NCBI GenBank assembly: GCA_937974825.1 | Contig: CALJVD010000051.1 | Location: 1-52,952, forward strand | DNA from: an uncultured Oceanospirillaceae bacterium | GTDB lineage: Bacteria > Pseudomonadota > Gammaproteobacteria > Pseudomonadales > Oceanobacteraceae | DNA: 52,952 nt | Direction of reading: 5' to 3' | In this document: positions 17,143 to 25,398 of the stretch, one piece after another | Layout of the letters: the number at the start of each line of letters is the position of its first letter | Numbering within the stretch: the first letter of the stretch is position 1 | Notes under the pieces: generated by a model | Told to the model about the DNA's origin: nothing | Seen by the model: only the letters and a program-made list of their open reading frames with translations | Databases searched by the model: none | Translations under genes and position numbers: made by a program

Positions 17143-17571
17143 ATGGCTCTTTTAGAGTCCTTGTATCAGTCTCTTCTTCCTTGGTTGCCCTTATTGACCA
17201 TTAGCGGTCTTGTTATGGCGATCGCCTCTGCCGTTACTCTTCCTTGGATATTAATACGGCTGCCTGAAGATTACTTCGTTGCGACCCAACAACACAAACC
17301 TGACCGCTCTCCACTTGGTTGGCTGGTCTGGCTGCTGCGTAATAGTTTAGCCATTGTGCTGTTTATTGTTGGTCTGCTTATGCTCGTACTGCCCGGTCAG
17401 GGACTATTGATGATTCTAATTGCTATTGGTGCGAGTACGCTCCACCATAAATACACTCTAGAGCGCGCCATTATTCGACGTAAAACTGTATTTGATGCGG
17501 TTAACTGGGTAAGAGGGCGCTTCAATCGTCGTCCTATGATTCATCCTGACGACCCTAATCATAAATCATAA
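17143..17571 (+). CDS. Small PGPGW-type inner-membrane protein
   Basis: 142 residues with two or three membrane segments: about residues 12-36 and 65-100, the latter split by the LVLPGQGLL motif. That motif resembles the conserved LPGPGW core of the PGPGW (putative transmembrane) family, here with Gln in the middle. The C-terminus is basic and soluble (RRKTVFDAVNWVRGRFNRRP), probably on the cytoplasmic side. The function of the family is unknown. It is followed closely by a TetR gene, but a promoter lies between them, so they need not be co-transcribed. Confidence 0.75.
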   Translation: MALLESLYQSLLPWLPLLTISGLVMAIASAVTLPWILIRLPEDYFVATQQHKPDRSPLGWLVWLLRNSLAIVLFIVGLLMLVLPGQGLLMILIAIGASTLHHKYTLERAIIRRKTVFDAVNWVRGRFNRRPMIHPDDPNHKS

Positions 17572-17577
17572 GCAACG

Positions 17578-17605
17578 TTGATTTTTTTCATTTTAAGTTT
17601 AGAAT
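17578..17605 (+). promoter_or_regulatory. Promoter of the tetR gene
   Basis: -35 TTGATT (17578-17583), a 16-nt spacer and -10 TAGAAT (17600-17605). The -10 box is overlapped by the palindromic operator at 17602-17617, so a bound repressor would block it. Confidence 0.5.
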
Positions 17606-17617
17606 GAACGTTCATTC
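17602..17617. promoter_or_regulatory. TetR-type operator 1, upstream of tetR
   Basis: GAATGAACGTTCATTC is a perfect 16-bp palindrome 12 nt before the tetR ATG. A near-identical palindrome lies downstream at 18216-18233, so both are probably bound by this TetR protein. Confidence 0.75.
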
Positions 17618-17628
17618 AGGTAAGATTT

Positions 17629-18192
17629 ATGAACAAAAGAGAACTGATTTTAGAAGCCACTGCCGATTTGATTGCCGAACAAGGGATTCAAAACTGCCCT
17701 ATGGCAAGCATTGCAAAACATGCAGGCTGTGGTGCCGGCACTATTTATCGCTACTTTGAAACAAAGGAAGCCTTAATAGAACAACTGTATCTATCCGTTA
17801 GTGAAGATATGTCGGAATATTCTCTGCAAAACTACCCTAAAGAAGCCTCTGTAAGAGCGCGGTTTGACCATATTTGGGGGCGTTTCTACGATTTTTTAAA
17901 TCTTTCACCACGCAATATCTGCCTACTTGATCAACTATGGGCGTCGCCACTTATTTGCACAGAACTGCAACAAAGAGCAATGAGCGACATTCATACAGAA
18001 GTCATTAGCCTGCTAGAAAATGCGAAAGAATCTAAGTGCATTAAAAGTATTCAAAATGAGCTGCTGCTCACGATGACATTTGGCAGCTTATTTAACATTG
18101 CTAGAAAACAACAAATGCTTCCTGAGCTTTTTTCAGAAGAAGTCCAGGTGCAAACCTTGCTCGACATGTGTTGGGACGCCATCAGCGCCTAG
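17629..18192 (+). CDS. TetR/AcrR-family transcriptional regulator
   Basis: 187 residues. The N-terminal DNA-binding domain (about 1-55) has the classic TetR helix-turn-helix: LILEATADLIAEQG, then MASIAKHAGCGAGTIYRYFETKEALIEQLY. The C-terminal ligand-binding domain is not similar to anything I can name, so the inducer is unknown. An AGG ribosome site precedes the ATG. Palindromic operators of the same sequence lie before this gene and before the small gene that follows, which points to autorepression and control of that neighbour. A 66-nt gap holding the second operator separates it from the small gene. Confidence 0.92.
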   Translation: MNKRELILEATADLIAEQGIQNCPMASIAKHAGCGAGTIYRYFETKEALIEQLYLSVSEDMSEYSLQNYPKEASVRARFDHIWGRFYDFLNLSPRNICLLDQLWASPLICTELQQRAMSDIHTEVISLLENAKESKCIKSIQNELLLTMTFGSLFNIARKQQMLPELFSEEVQVQTLLDMCWDAISA

Positions 18193-18215
18193 CACTTTTT
18201 TTAAAAACAAAAAAC

Positions 18216-18233
18216 TGAATGAACATTCATTCA
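18216..18233. promoter_or_regulatory. TetR-type operator 2, upstream of the 50-residue gene
   Basis: TGAATGAA and TTCATTCA flank a CA centre in a perfect 8+2+8 palindrome, 25 nt before the ATG at 18259. It differs from operator 1 at only one base in the shared 16-bp core. Confidence 0.75.
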
Positions 18234-18258
18234 TAACTTAATTACAATAGAGGTCTTC

Positions 18259-18411
18259 ATGGAACAGCAAGTTATCTCTCAAAAACAAACCACTAAAAAG
18301 AGCACCGCTGATAAAAAGCCAATGCTCCCTCATGGTACTGATTTTTTTCAACTGCTCGCCGACCTAACGTTGCAGCAAAAGCGTCACCGTACAGCACTGC
18401 GCGCTAACTAA
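18259..18411 (+). CDS. 50-residue microprotein under TetR control, function unknown
   Basis: ATG at 18259 with an AGAGG ribosome site 5 nt upstream, 50 codons and a TAA at 18409-18411. I do not recognise the protein. The first 20 residues are polar and lysine-rich (SQKQTTKKSTADKK); the rest holds MLPHGTDFFQLLADLTLQQ, able to form an amphipathic helix, and a basic end KRHRTALRAN. It has no signal peptide or membrane segment. It follows operator 2 directly, so it is probably repressed by the TetR protein upstream. Its stop codon overlaps that of the convergent gene below. Its small size means it could be chance, but the ribosome site and operator argue for a real gene. Confidence 0.6.
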   Translation: MEQQVISQKQTTKKSTADKKPMLPHGTDFFQLLADLTLQQKRHRTALRAN

Positions 18412-19004
18412 TGTAGTACAGCCTGCTCACAGGTTGCTGTTTGAGCAAAAGCAGCAGGCAAGGCAGACTCTCGGTTCACCACTAGCAAACTGTATTGCGG
18501 TAATATTGTTTCTGCTTGGTGAACCAAGTCTTCCAATAAAACACAGGTAATATCGATAGAGTCACTGGCAACTATTACCGCTAACGGATAACCGTATAGA
18601 GCATTGATAGCGACCATATCTCCTACCGAAACCTCCGTGCGCTCACAGTTAATATCGGGGCCTAATAGTTGCTCGATCGACAATGGGGTTTTGAATCTTG
18701 ACAGTGCTACAAGCTGTATTAAATGCCAGATATTGTCATCGGAAAGATCTAACTGAATATCCCCCTCCAACTCTCGACCAGCCACGCGTTCAAGCAAACA
18801 CATAAATAAATCTTGATCTTCTTCTGACCAACGTAAATCCATGGGATAAGCCTGTCGCCCTGCACTATACAGCTTAATATTGGTAGGCATTTCTAAAGCG
18901 GCGTTACTGGATTCATCGGTCGGCATTAATAAACTTATAGCTTCTAAGCCGTGTCGATCTTGTTCATTAATACGCCAGAATAAAGGTTGCATGTCACGAC
19001 TCAT
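18408..19004 (-). CDS. Orphan 198-residue protein, function unknown
   Basis: 198 residues from the ATG at 19004, which has an AAGGAG ribosome site 8 nt upstream; a second ATG at 18992 is too far from it. I do not recognise the family. It is acidic and soluble, with no signal peptide or membrane helix. The first third holds SAGRQAYPMDLRWSEEDQ, and the middle ELEGDIQLDLSDDNIWHLIQL. The second half alternates beta strands (YPLAVIVASDSIDITCVLLEDL and SLLVVNRES). It is divergent from miaB across a 230-bp gap and convergent with the 50-residue gene, sharing stop-codon bases with it. It is not obviously linked to either pathway. Confidence 0.75.
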   Translation of the reverse strand: MSRDMQPLFWRINEQDRHGLEAISLLMPTDESSNAALEMPTNIKLYSAGRQAYPMDLRWSEEDQDLFMCLLERVAGRELEGDIQLDLSDDNIWHLIQLVALSRFKTPLSIEQLLGPDINCERTEVSVGDMVAINALYGYPLAVIVASDSIDITCVLLEDLVHQAETILPQYSLLVVNRESALPAAFAQTATCEQAVLH

Positions 19005-19194
19005 AAGACAGACTCCTTGTAGCTAATATTAGTTATTTTAAGCGAACAAAAGATTCTTCTAAAAAGCGTTATGCTCATTACTTGTATAGCAGCCAACGCT
19101 CTAAGCAACAAGGAGAAGGTCATATATTTAAGATTTCTCTGCTTTAAATGTAAGTTACCTGCCCATACTCTGGCTATTAACTATGCAGTGACTG

Positions 19195-19200
19195 TATAAT
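19195..19200 (+). promoter_or_regulatory. -10 box of the miaB transcript
   Basis: A perfect TATAAT ends just before a GTG at 19201 that could be read as a miaB start. Transcription should begin near 19207, downstream of that GTG, so the ATG at 19237 is the better start. No good -35 was found. Confidence 0.45.
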
Positions 19201-19236
19201 GTGCGCCCTAAATTCCTTAGACCTTCTTGTTCTGCT

Positions 19237-20586
19237 ATGTCTGATAATGTGAAAAAACTCTATATTAAAACCCACGGTTGCCAAATGAATGAGTATGACT
19301 CTCAACGTATGGCAGACATCTTGGGTGACAGTGATCAAATGGTATTAACCGACAACGCCGAAGAGGCGGATGTGGTTATCTTAAACACCTGCTCGATCCG
19401 CGAAAAAGCACAAGAGAAAGTATTCCACCAACTTGGCCGTTGGAAGCGTCTAAAAGATAAAAATCCTAACGTTAAAATTGGTGTGGCAGGTTGCGTAGCT
19501 TCACAAGAAGGTGACGCCATTATTAAACGCGCTTCGCACGTTGATATGGTGTTTGGCCCGCAAACAATTCACCGTTTGCCTAACATGGTCAACCAAGCAA
19601 AAAATGCTATTCAGGTAGTAGATGTTACCTTCCCTGAAATTGAAAAATTTGACCATTTACCGGTACACAAAACCGATGACTCAAGCGCCTTTGTATCTAT
19701 TATGGAAGGCTGCTCTAAGTACTGTTCTTTCTGTGTCGTTCCTTATACGCGCGGTGAAGAGGTCAGCCGCCCATTAGAAAGCGTACTAGACGAAATTCGT
19801 AACCTTGCTAGCCAAGGCGTGCGTGAAGTTAACTTATTGGGTCAAAACGTTAACGCTTATCGTGGCGTTACAAAAGACAACGACATCGCTGACTTAGCCG
19901 AACTTATTACCCTAGTAGCAGAAATCGAAGGAATTGATCGTATTCGTTTTACAACTTCGCACCCACTCGAGTTCACTGACCGTTTAATCAACGTCTACGC
20001 TGAAGTTCCTGAGCTAGTTAGCCATTTGCACTTGCCCGTTCAAAGTGGCTCTAACCGTATTTTAGCGGCCATGAAACGTAACCACGAAGTCGATATTTAT
20101 ATTGATATCCTTGAGCGTATTCGTGCATTACGCCCAGACATCTCATTTTCTTCAGACTTTATTGTTGGTTTTCCAGGTGAAACGGAAGAAGACTTCCAAG
20201 AAACCATGGATCTAATCAAGAAAATTGGCTTCGATACCTCGTTCAGCTTCATCTATAGCGCTCGCCCTGGTACACCAGCAGCACAATTAGAAGATGACAC
20301 CCCTGAAGACGTTAAAAAAGAACGCCTGAACATTTTACAACAGCACATTGCAAACAATGCGCAACTTATTAGTCGCCAGATGGTAGGCAAAGAAGAGACC
20401 ATCCTTGTTACTGGCGTTTCCAGAAAAGATTTAGGCGAACTACAAGGTCGTACCGAAAACAACCGTGTAGTTAACTTCCGCTGCGACGATCACAGCCTGA
20501 TTGGTAAATTCGTCAAAGTAAAAATAGAAGATGCCTACACGAATAGTTTGCGCGGTGTTTTAATTAACCCAGAACTGGCATACTAA
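19237..20586 (+). CDS. miaB: MiaB, tRNA-2-methylthio-i6A37 methylthiotransferase
   Basis: 449 residues from the ATG at 19237, which gives MSDNVKKLYIKTHGCQMNEY, matching the start of MiaB elsewhere. This radical-SAM enzyme adds the methylthio group to i6A at position 37 of tRNAs. The N-terminal UPF0004 domain binds the auxiliary cluster through Cys15, Cys52 and Cys86. The radical-SAM cluster is bound by Cys159, Cys163 and Cys166 in MEGCSKYCSFC. A C-terminal TRAM domain recognises tRNA. It is the first gene of the block miaB-phoH-ybeY-corC-lnt, with phoH 16 nt later. Confidence 0.97.
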   Translation: MSDNVKKLYIKTHGCQMNEYDSQRMADILGDSDQMVLTDNAEEADVVILNTCSIREKAQEKVFHQLGRWKRLKDKNPNVKIGVAGCVASQEGDAIIKRASHVDMVFGPQTIHRLPNMVNQAKNAIQVVDVTFPEIEKFDHLPVHKTDDSSAFVSIMEGCSKYCSFCVVPYTRGEEVSRPLESVLDEIRNLASQGVREVNLLGQNVNAYRGVTKDNDIADLAELITLVAEIEGIDRIRFTTSHPLEFTDRLINVYAEVPELVSHLHLPVQSGSNRILAAMKRNHEVDIYIDILERIRALRPDISFSSDFIVGFPGETEEDFQETMDLIKKIGFDTSFSFIYSARPGTPAAQLEDDTPEDVKKERLNILQQHIANNAQLISRQMVGKEETILVTGVSRKDLGELQGRTENNRVVNFRCDDHSLIGKFVKVKIEDAYTNSLRGVLINPELAY

Positions 20587-20602
20587 TGCCAGTTTTCGCA
20601 TT

Positions 20603-21634
20603 ATGAGTAAATCATTTTTGGATACATCAACAACGACACCCGCCAAGGTGAAACCAGCCAACCATAGTACCTGTTTCACTTTGGAACCCGATAACGCTAG
20701 CCGTCTGGCCAATTTGTGCGGTCAGTTCGATACCCATATTGAACAAATTGCCGATGCTTACGGCTTACAAATTTATAACCGTGGCAACCAATTTACGATT
20801 GAAGGCTCAGTTAAATTAGCGCAACGTGCGGCTACTATAATTCAGCGCCTTTACAAAGAAACCGCCAGCGGTACCGTTATCACTCCTGAACTCATTCATC
20901 TTCTCTTACAAGAAGAAGGTCCTGAAGATCCTAAGGCTAAAAAAAGTAAGCCCAATGGTGGCGCGATCAAAACGCCTTTATTGTTGGTTAAACCAAGAGG
21001 CCCACATCAATCTCAGTACCTACAAAACATTCACGACTTCGATATTAATTTCGGGGTTGGTCCTGCCGGTACGGGTAAGACTTTCTTAGCGGTAGCAGCG
21101 GCTGTTGAAGCCCTACTGCGCGATGAAGTTAAGCGTATTTTACTTGTGCGCCCAGCCGTTGAAGCCGGTGAAAAGCTCGGATTTCTACCGGGCGACCTTG
21201 CCCAGAAAATCGACCCTTATTTACGCCCGTTATACGATGCACTCTATGAAATGTTTGGCGCTGAAAAAGTGACACGTTTAATTGAACGTAACACCATTGA
21301 AATCGCCCCATTAGCGTATATGCGTGGGCGTACGCTCAACCATTCTTTCGTCATTCTTGATGAGTCGCAAAACACAACGAAAGAACAGATGAAAATGTTC
21401 TTAACTCGTATAGGCTTTGGCTCTAAAGCGGTCATTACCGGTGACATCTCACAAGTAGACTTGCCGCGTGGTGTCTACTCTGGTCTGAAACATGGCCTGA
21501 ACGTGCTAGATGGCGTGCCTGGTATTGGTATTACACGCTTTGACAGCAAAGATGTCGTACGTCATCCGTTGGTGCAACGCATTGTTGACGCCTACGACCG
21601 TTTCGAACAACAATCCCCAGAAGACAAAGACTGA
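20603..21634 (+). CDS. ybeZ: PhoH-family ATPase (YbeZ)
   Basis: 343 residues of the PhoH/YbeZ family, a cytoplasmic P-loop ATPase that partners YbeY in RNA and ribosome handling. The N-terminal KH-like/NYN-free region (about 20-90) precedes the ATPase domain. Walker A is GPAGTGKT at 153-160; the Walker B-like VILDESQNTT follows near 248. The GRTLNHSF and TGDISQVDLPRGV stretches are family hallmarks. It lies 16 nt after miaB and 4 nt before ybeY, in the standard operon order. There is no strong ribosome site before the ATG, so translation may be coupled to miaB. Confidence 0.95.
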   Translation: MSKSFLDTSTTTPAKVKPANHSTCFTLEPDNASRLANLCGQFDTHIEQIADAYGLQIYNRGNQFTIEGSVKLAQRAATIIQRLYKETASGTVITPELIHLLLQEEGPEDPKAKKSKPNGGAIKTPLLLVKPRGPHQSQYLQNIHDFDINFGVGPAGTGKTFLAVAAAVEALLRDEVKRILLVRPAVEAGEKLGFLPGDLAQKIDPYLRPLYDALYEMFGAEKVTRLIERNTIEIAPLAYMRGRTLNHSFVILDESQNTTKEQMKMFLTRIGFGSKAVITGDISQVDLPRGVYSGLKHGLNVLDGVPGIGITRFDSKDVVRHPLVQRIVDAYDRFEQQSPEDKD

Positions 21635-21638
21635 GTCT

Positions 21639-22121
21639 ATGAACCTACTGTTAGATGTCCAACTGGCTGAAGAGCTAGAGGCTTGGTCTGACTATTTGCC
21701 TAGCGAAGACAAACTTCAGCAATGGGCGACTGCTGCCCTATTAGATCGAACAGAGTTCGACGAACCTGAGCTAACCATTCGCTTAGTAGAGTCGGATGAA
21801 AGCCAAGAACTTAACTTTGAGTACCGCGGTAAAGATAAACCTACCAACGTACTGTCATTCCCTTTTGAAATCCCAGCTGGCATCCCTATCCAGCTATTAG
21901 GGGACTTAGTTATCTGCGCGCCCGTGGTACACCAAGAAGCACAGCAACAAAGCAAAACACCAGAAGCCCATTGGGCGCATATGGTAGTGCACGGCTGCTT
22001 GCATTTATTAGGTTATGACCATATAAAGGACGATGAAGCAGAAATAATGGAAGACCTTGAACGCCAAATTATGGCAACGCTAGGGTTTTCCGATCCATAC
22101 CTTGATGATGAGGCATCATGA
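21639..22121 (+). CDS. ybeY: YbeY endoribonuclease
   Basis: 160 residues from the ATG at 21639, right after the phoH stop; this removes a 43-residue overlap with phoH and fits the usual YbeY length. YbeY is a zinc-dependent RNase for 16S rRNA maturation and ribosome quality control. The zinc ligands are His118, His122 and His128 in HGCLHLLGYDH. The KPTNVLSFPFE motif is also conserved. The gene overlaps corC by 4 nt at an ATGA junction, so translation is likely coupled. Confidence 0.96.
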   Translation: MNLLLDVQLAEELEAWSDYLPSEDKLQQWATAALLDRTEFDEPELTIRLVESDESQELNFEYRGKDKPTNVLSFPFEIPAGIPIQLLGDLVICAPVVHQEAQQQSKTPEAHWAHMVVHGCLHLLGYDHIKDDEAEIMEDLERQIMATLGFSDPYLDDEAS

Positions 22122-22969
22122 ACGAAGAACGACAGAACCCACCCCGAAGTTGGTTAGAACGATTTTCCGACTTATTCTCTGACGACCCACAAAGTCGTGA
22201 AGACATTAAAGACATAGTTCAAGAAGCTGCTGCGCGTAGCATTGTTGATGCTGACACCCTCAATATTATTGAAGGTGCGCTACAGGTATCAGACATGCAG
22301 GTTGGCGACATTATGGTGCCACGCTCGCAAATGATCACTGTTAATATTGAAGAAAGCATTCAAGATTGCTTACCACGCATTATTAAAGCGGCTCATTCTC
22401 GTATCCCAGTAATGGGTGGAGATAACGACAATGAAGTTCAGGGTTTACTGCTTGTAAAAGATTTACTGCCGTTACTGCTTACTGGCAACTGCGAGCAAAT
22501 TCGTTTATCTGATATTTTACGCCCAACCAGCTATGTGCCTGAAAGCAAACGTCTTAACGTATTACTGCACGAGTTCAAGGCGAAACAAAATCATATGGCT
22601 ATAGTGATTGATGAGTTCGGTGGTATCGCCGGCTTAGTCACTATTGAAGACGTTCTTGAACAAATCGTTGGTGATATTAAAGACGAGTACGATCCAGCCG
22701 ACGACGTTCATGCAAAAATTCGTCCACTAGATGATGGCCGTGCATTAGTACCTGCCTTAACCCCTGTTGAAGATTTCAACGAGCACTTTCAGACAGAGTT
22801 CTCTGCCGATGAATTCGACACTATTGGTGGTATTGTGATGCATTACTTTGGCCGCATGCCTGAAATCAATGAAATTATTTTTATTGATGACTGGAAGTTC
22901 AAAGTTCTTAACAGCACTAGCCGTCAGCTCAACTTATTAGAAGTTCAGCCGCTGCCAACCGAGCAGTAA
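22118..22969 (+). CDS. corC: CorC/YbeX, HlyC/CorC-family CBS-domain protein
   Basis: 283 residues. The CBS-domain pair (about 65-185) includes VGDIMVPRSQMI, HSRIPVMGGDNDNEVQGLLLVKD and MAIVIDEFGGIAGLVTIEDVLEQIVGDI, and a C-terminal CorC_HlyC domain (about 200-280) follows. Family members act in magnesium/cobalt efflux or, as YbeX, in ribosome-related stress; which one is not clear here. The short form has no membrane domain. It sits between ybeY and lnt, with a 4-nt overlap and a 4-nt gap, as in many gammaproteobacteria. Confidence 0.95.
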   Translation: MNEERQNPPRSWLERFSDLFSDDPQSREDIKDIVQEAAARSIVDADTLNIIEGALQVSDMQVGDIMVPRSQMITVNIEESIQDCLPRIIKAAHSRIPVMGGDNDNEVQGLLLVKDLLPLLLTGNCEQIRLSDILRPTSYVPESKRLNVLLHEFKAKQNHMAIVIDEFGGIAGLVTIEDVLEQIVGDIKDEYDPADDVHAKIRPLDDGRALVPALTPVEDFNEHFQTEFSADEFDTIGGIVMHYFGRMPEINEIIFIDDWKFKVLNSTSRQLNLLEVQPLPTEQ

Positions 22970-22973
22970 TCCC

Positions 22974-24467
22974 ATGCTACCTAACCGCGTCAACCAGGTT
23001 CTTTATTTATTTACCGGTGGGCTATTCGCACTTGCCTTGGCCCCTTTCTATTTCTGGCCTATTGGCTTAGTCAGTTTAGCCGGACTGGTTTTCGCTGTTA
23101 ACAATGCAACCAGTGCCAAGCATTTATTCACTAACGTATGGATATTTAGCTTTGGACAGTTTTTAGTCGGTGTCTCTTGGGTGTATGTCAGCATCAGTAC
23201 GTTTGGCAACACACACCCTATGATTGCCGGCACTCTGGTTCTGTTATTTGCAGCAGGGTTAGCACTCATTCCTGCAACTGTGTTCTGGTTTAAATACCGA
23301 TTATTAGGGCATAGTCAAAACTGGCTCACCATTCCTGTCTTCTGGTTTTTATCTGAGCTAGCACGAGCAAGCTTCCTAACGGGCTTCCCTTGGCTGTTTG
23401 CTGGCGACGCTCATATTCACACTTGGTTGTCGGGATGGGCACCTATTATTGGTAGCTACGGTATTTCGTTTATTGTGGCGCTAAGTGCGTCTGTTATGTG
23501 GTATGCCTACCAAACTAAACGCTATAGCCTACTCGGCTTTCTTATTCTGTGGCCCATTGGCGCATGGTTACAAACCATTGAATGGACAGAACCCACAGGA
23601 AAAATCAGTGTAAGCGCTGTGCAAGGCAACGTGCCGCAAGATAAAAAGTGGTTGCCTGAAATGTTCAGTCCGACCATGACTTCATACTACAAGCAGACAA
23701 CTAAACATTGGAACAGTGACTTAATTTTATGGCCTGAAACCGCTATTACCGTCACTCAAGATATGTTCCGACCTTATATGGAAGACATGGCCGCTGAAGC
23801 AAAATCGCACAACAGCACCATTATTACAGGGATTCCGTATCGCCACCCTCGTGGTACCCAGTTAGCCGGTGAGTTTCACAACAGCATTACCGCCTTTGGT
23901 AATGGAGAAGGCACCTACCACAAACAACGTTTAGTGCCCTTTGGTGAGTTTGTTCCTTTTGAAAAACAAATTCGCGGATTGATTCCATTCTTTGATTTAG
24001 AAATGTCGAGTTTCTTACCTGGGCGTGATGACCAGCCTTTATTAAAAGTGACTAAAACCACCGCCGATAGCGAAGAACTCTACTTAGTTGCCCCTTTTAT
24101 TTGTTATGAAATAGCCTACCCGCAACAAGTGGGTGAGATGGCTAAAAACGCTGACTTCCTAGTTACTGTAAGTAACGATGCTTGGTTTGGAGAATCATTA
24201 GGCCCTAAGCAACATATGGCATTGGCGCAAATGCGCTCACTGGAAACAAGGCGTTGGCTATTACGTTCTACCAACACTGGCATCACTGCATTAGTGAACC
24301 ACCATGGACAAATTGTTAAAACGATGATGACAAACACACGTGGTTCTATGGCCGGTATTGCAGAAATGCGTCAAGGACAAACACCTTATATGCGCTACGG
24401 CGTTTGGCCTCTACTACTACTTAGTCTTGTTATAGTCGCCATTGCTCGTTATACAAAGTCAGTATAA
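22974..24467 (+). CDS. lnt: Apolipoprotein N-acyltransferase Lnt
   Basis: 497 residues. The N-terminal half has about six membrane helices; the C-terminal half is a periplasmic nitrilase domain. The catalytic triad reads Glu255 (LILWPETAIT), Lys317 (KQRLVPFGEF) and Cys377 (FICYEIAYP). A final membrane helix ends the protein. Lnt adds the third acyl chain to the N-terminal cysteine of lipoproteins so they can be sorted by Lol. It is the last gene of the miaB-lnt block. The terminator after it lies about 105 nt downstream. Confidence 0.97.
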   Translation: MLPNRVNQVLYLFTGGLFALALAPFYFWPIGLVSLAGLVFAVNNATSAKHLFTNVWIFSFGQFLVGVSWVYVSISTFGNTHPMIAGTLVLLFAAGLALIPATVFWFKYRLLGHSQNWLTIPVFWFLSELARASFLTGFPWLFAGDAHIHTWLSGWAPIIGSYGISFIVALSASVMWYAYQTKRYSLLGFLILWPIGAWLQTIEWTEPTGKISVSAVQGNVPQDKKWLPEMFSPTMTSYYKQTTKHWNSDLILWPETAITVTQDMFRPYMEDMAAEAKSHNSTIITGIPYRHPRGTQLAGEFHNSITAFGNGEGTYHKQRLVPFGEFVPFEKQIRGLIPFFDLEMSSFLPGRDDQPLLKVTKTTADSEELYLVAPFICYEIAYPQQVGEMAKNADFLVTVSNDAWFGESLGPKQHMALAQMRSLETRRWLLRSTNTGITALVNHHGQIVKTMMTNTRGSMAGIAEMRQGQTPYMRYGVWPLLLLSLVIVAIARYTKSV

Positions 24468-24572
24468 TTAAACAATCTTTACCCTATAATGTTTTGCTTT
24501 TCCTTGATTCAAGGCACATTCCTACGTACTATCAAGATAGCAACTTATTTGAGATGCACACTCTCGAACTTT

Positions 24573-24605
24573 ACCGCCACCACCTTTTGGTCTGGCGGTT
24601 TTTTC
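24573..24605 (+). terminator. Terminator after lnt
   Basis: ACCGCCA (24573-24579) pairs with TGGCGGT (24593-24599), followed by a run of T residues (24599-24604), 105 nt after the lnt stop and 26 nt before the next gene. Confidence 0.75.
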
Positions 24606-24630
24606 TTATTAATCTTTAGGAATTCTTACT

Positions 24631-24978
24631 ATGGCTAAATTACTTTTCCGCCTAGGTGGTGTTGAAGAGGATGAAGCTGAAGATGTTCGTCAGGTATTAG
24701 ACGAAGCAGGAATTAAATATTACGAGACCCATGCTGGGCGTTGGCGTATCTCGCTAGCGGCTATTTGGTTAGTAGATTCTAATGATTACCCACAGGCACG
24801 TGCTATTTTAGATGAGTATCAGGAAGAGCGTCGTCAACGCATGCAAGCACTAGCACAGGACTTGCCTACTTTTTGGCAAAGCGTTGCTCAACGGCCGATC
24901 CATTTTTTCTTCACTGTACTGTCTGTGATCTTTATTTTAGCCTTAGTGTTATTGCCGTTTTTATTGTTGGCTAGATAA
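24631..24978 (+). CDS. DUF6164-like small membrane protein
   Basis: 115 residues. The N-terminal two thirds is soluble, with the stretches LLFRLGGVEEDEAEDVRQVL and GRWRISLAAIWLVDSNDY, followed by a C-terminal membrane helix (about 90-113). The layout fits the DUF6164 family; the function is unknown. A TTAGGA ribosome site lies 11-12 nt before the ATG. The gene ends 3 nt before the stop codon of the convergent mutT, with no terminator between them. Confidence 0.7.
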   Translation: MAKLLFRLGGVEEDEAEDVRQVLDEAGIKYYETHAGRWRISLAAIWLVDSNDYPQARAILDEYQEERRQRMQALAQDLPTFWQSVAQRPIHFFFTVLSVIFILALVLLPFLLLAR

Positions 24979-24981
24979 CCA

Positions 24982-25395
24982 TTACTTGCTGACCGCACGA
25001 TCTTTTAAAGCTTCTAGAATAGCGACATTGGCTTTGGGGAATTCGTAGTTTTCGAGTTCGCTAATGCTCACCCAACGTATTTCTTGATTTTCTGCGCCAT
25101 AGGCTTGTTTTAAAGCGCTTTCGTGGGCATCTAAGGTAAATACTTCAAGATGCACTTCAACTTCAGGATAAGTAAAAGGAAGAGTAATAAGGGGAGTGAT
25201 ATTGGCGGATGAGAAGTCAACACCAACTTCTTCTTGCAGCTCACGTACAAGTGCAGCTTGCGGGGTTTCCTCGGCTTCAATTTTTCCACCAGGAAACTCC
25301 CACAATCCACCTTGGTTCTTGTCTAACGGTCGTTTCGCAAGTAACACTTGATTACCCACTAAAACCACCGCAACAGCGACTCGAACCACAGCCAT
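24982..25395 (-). CDS. mutT: MutT-like 8-oxo-dGTP diphosphatase
   Basis: 137 residues of the Nudix family. The Nudix box occupies residues 36-58, from GGKIEAEET to RELQEEVG, and binds the catalytic metal. It hydrolyses 8-oxo-dGTP so that oxidised guanine is not put into DNA. It lies 3 nt after argJ on the same strand, the argJ-mutT order of many pseudomonad-like gammaproteobacteria, probably co-transcribed with secA and argJ. Confidence 0.93.
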   Translation of the reverse strand: MAVVRVAVAVVLVGNQVLLAKRPLDKNQGGLWEFPGGKIEAEETPQAALVRELQEEVGVDFSSANITPLITLPFTYPEVEVHLEVFTLDAHESALKQAYGAENQEIRWVSISELENYEFPKANVAILEALKDRAVSK

Positions 25396-25398
25396 AAC

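Noticed and set aside
19201..19236. GTG start for miaB
   Set aside because: It directly follows a TATAAT, so it lies before the probable transcription start; the added residues do not match MiaB.
21510..21638. Longer ybeY start inside phoH
   Set aside because: It would add 43 residues unlike any YbeY and overlap phoH in a different frame; the ATG at 21639 fits the family.
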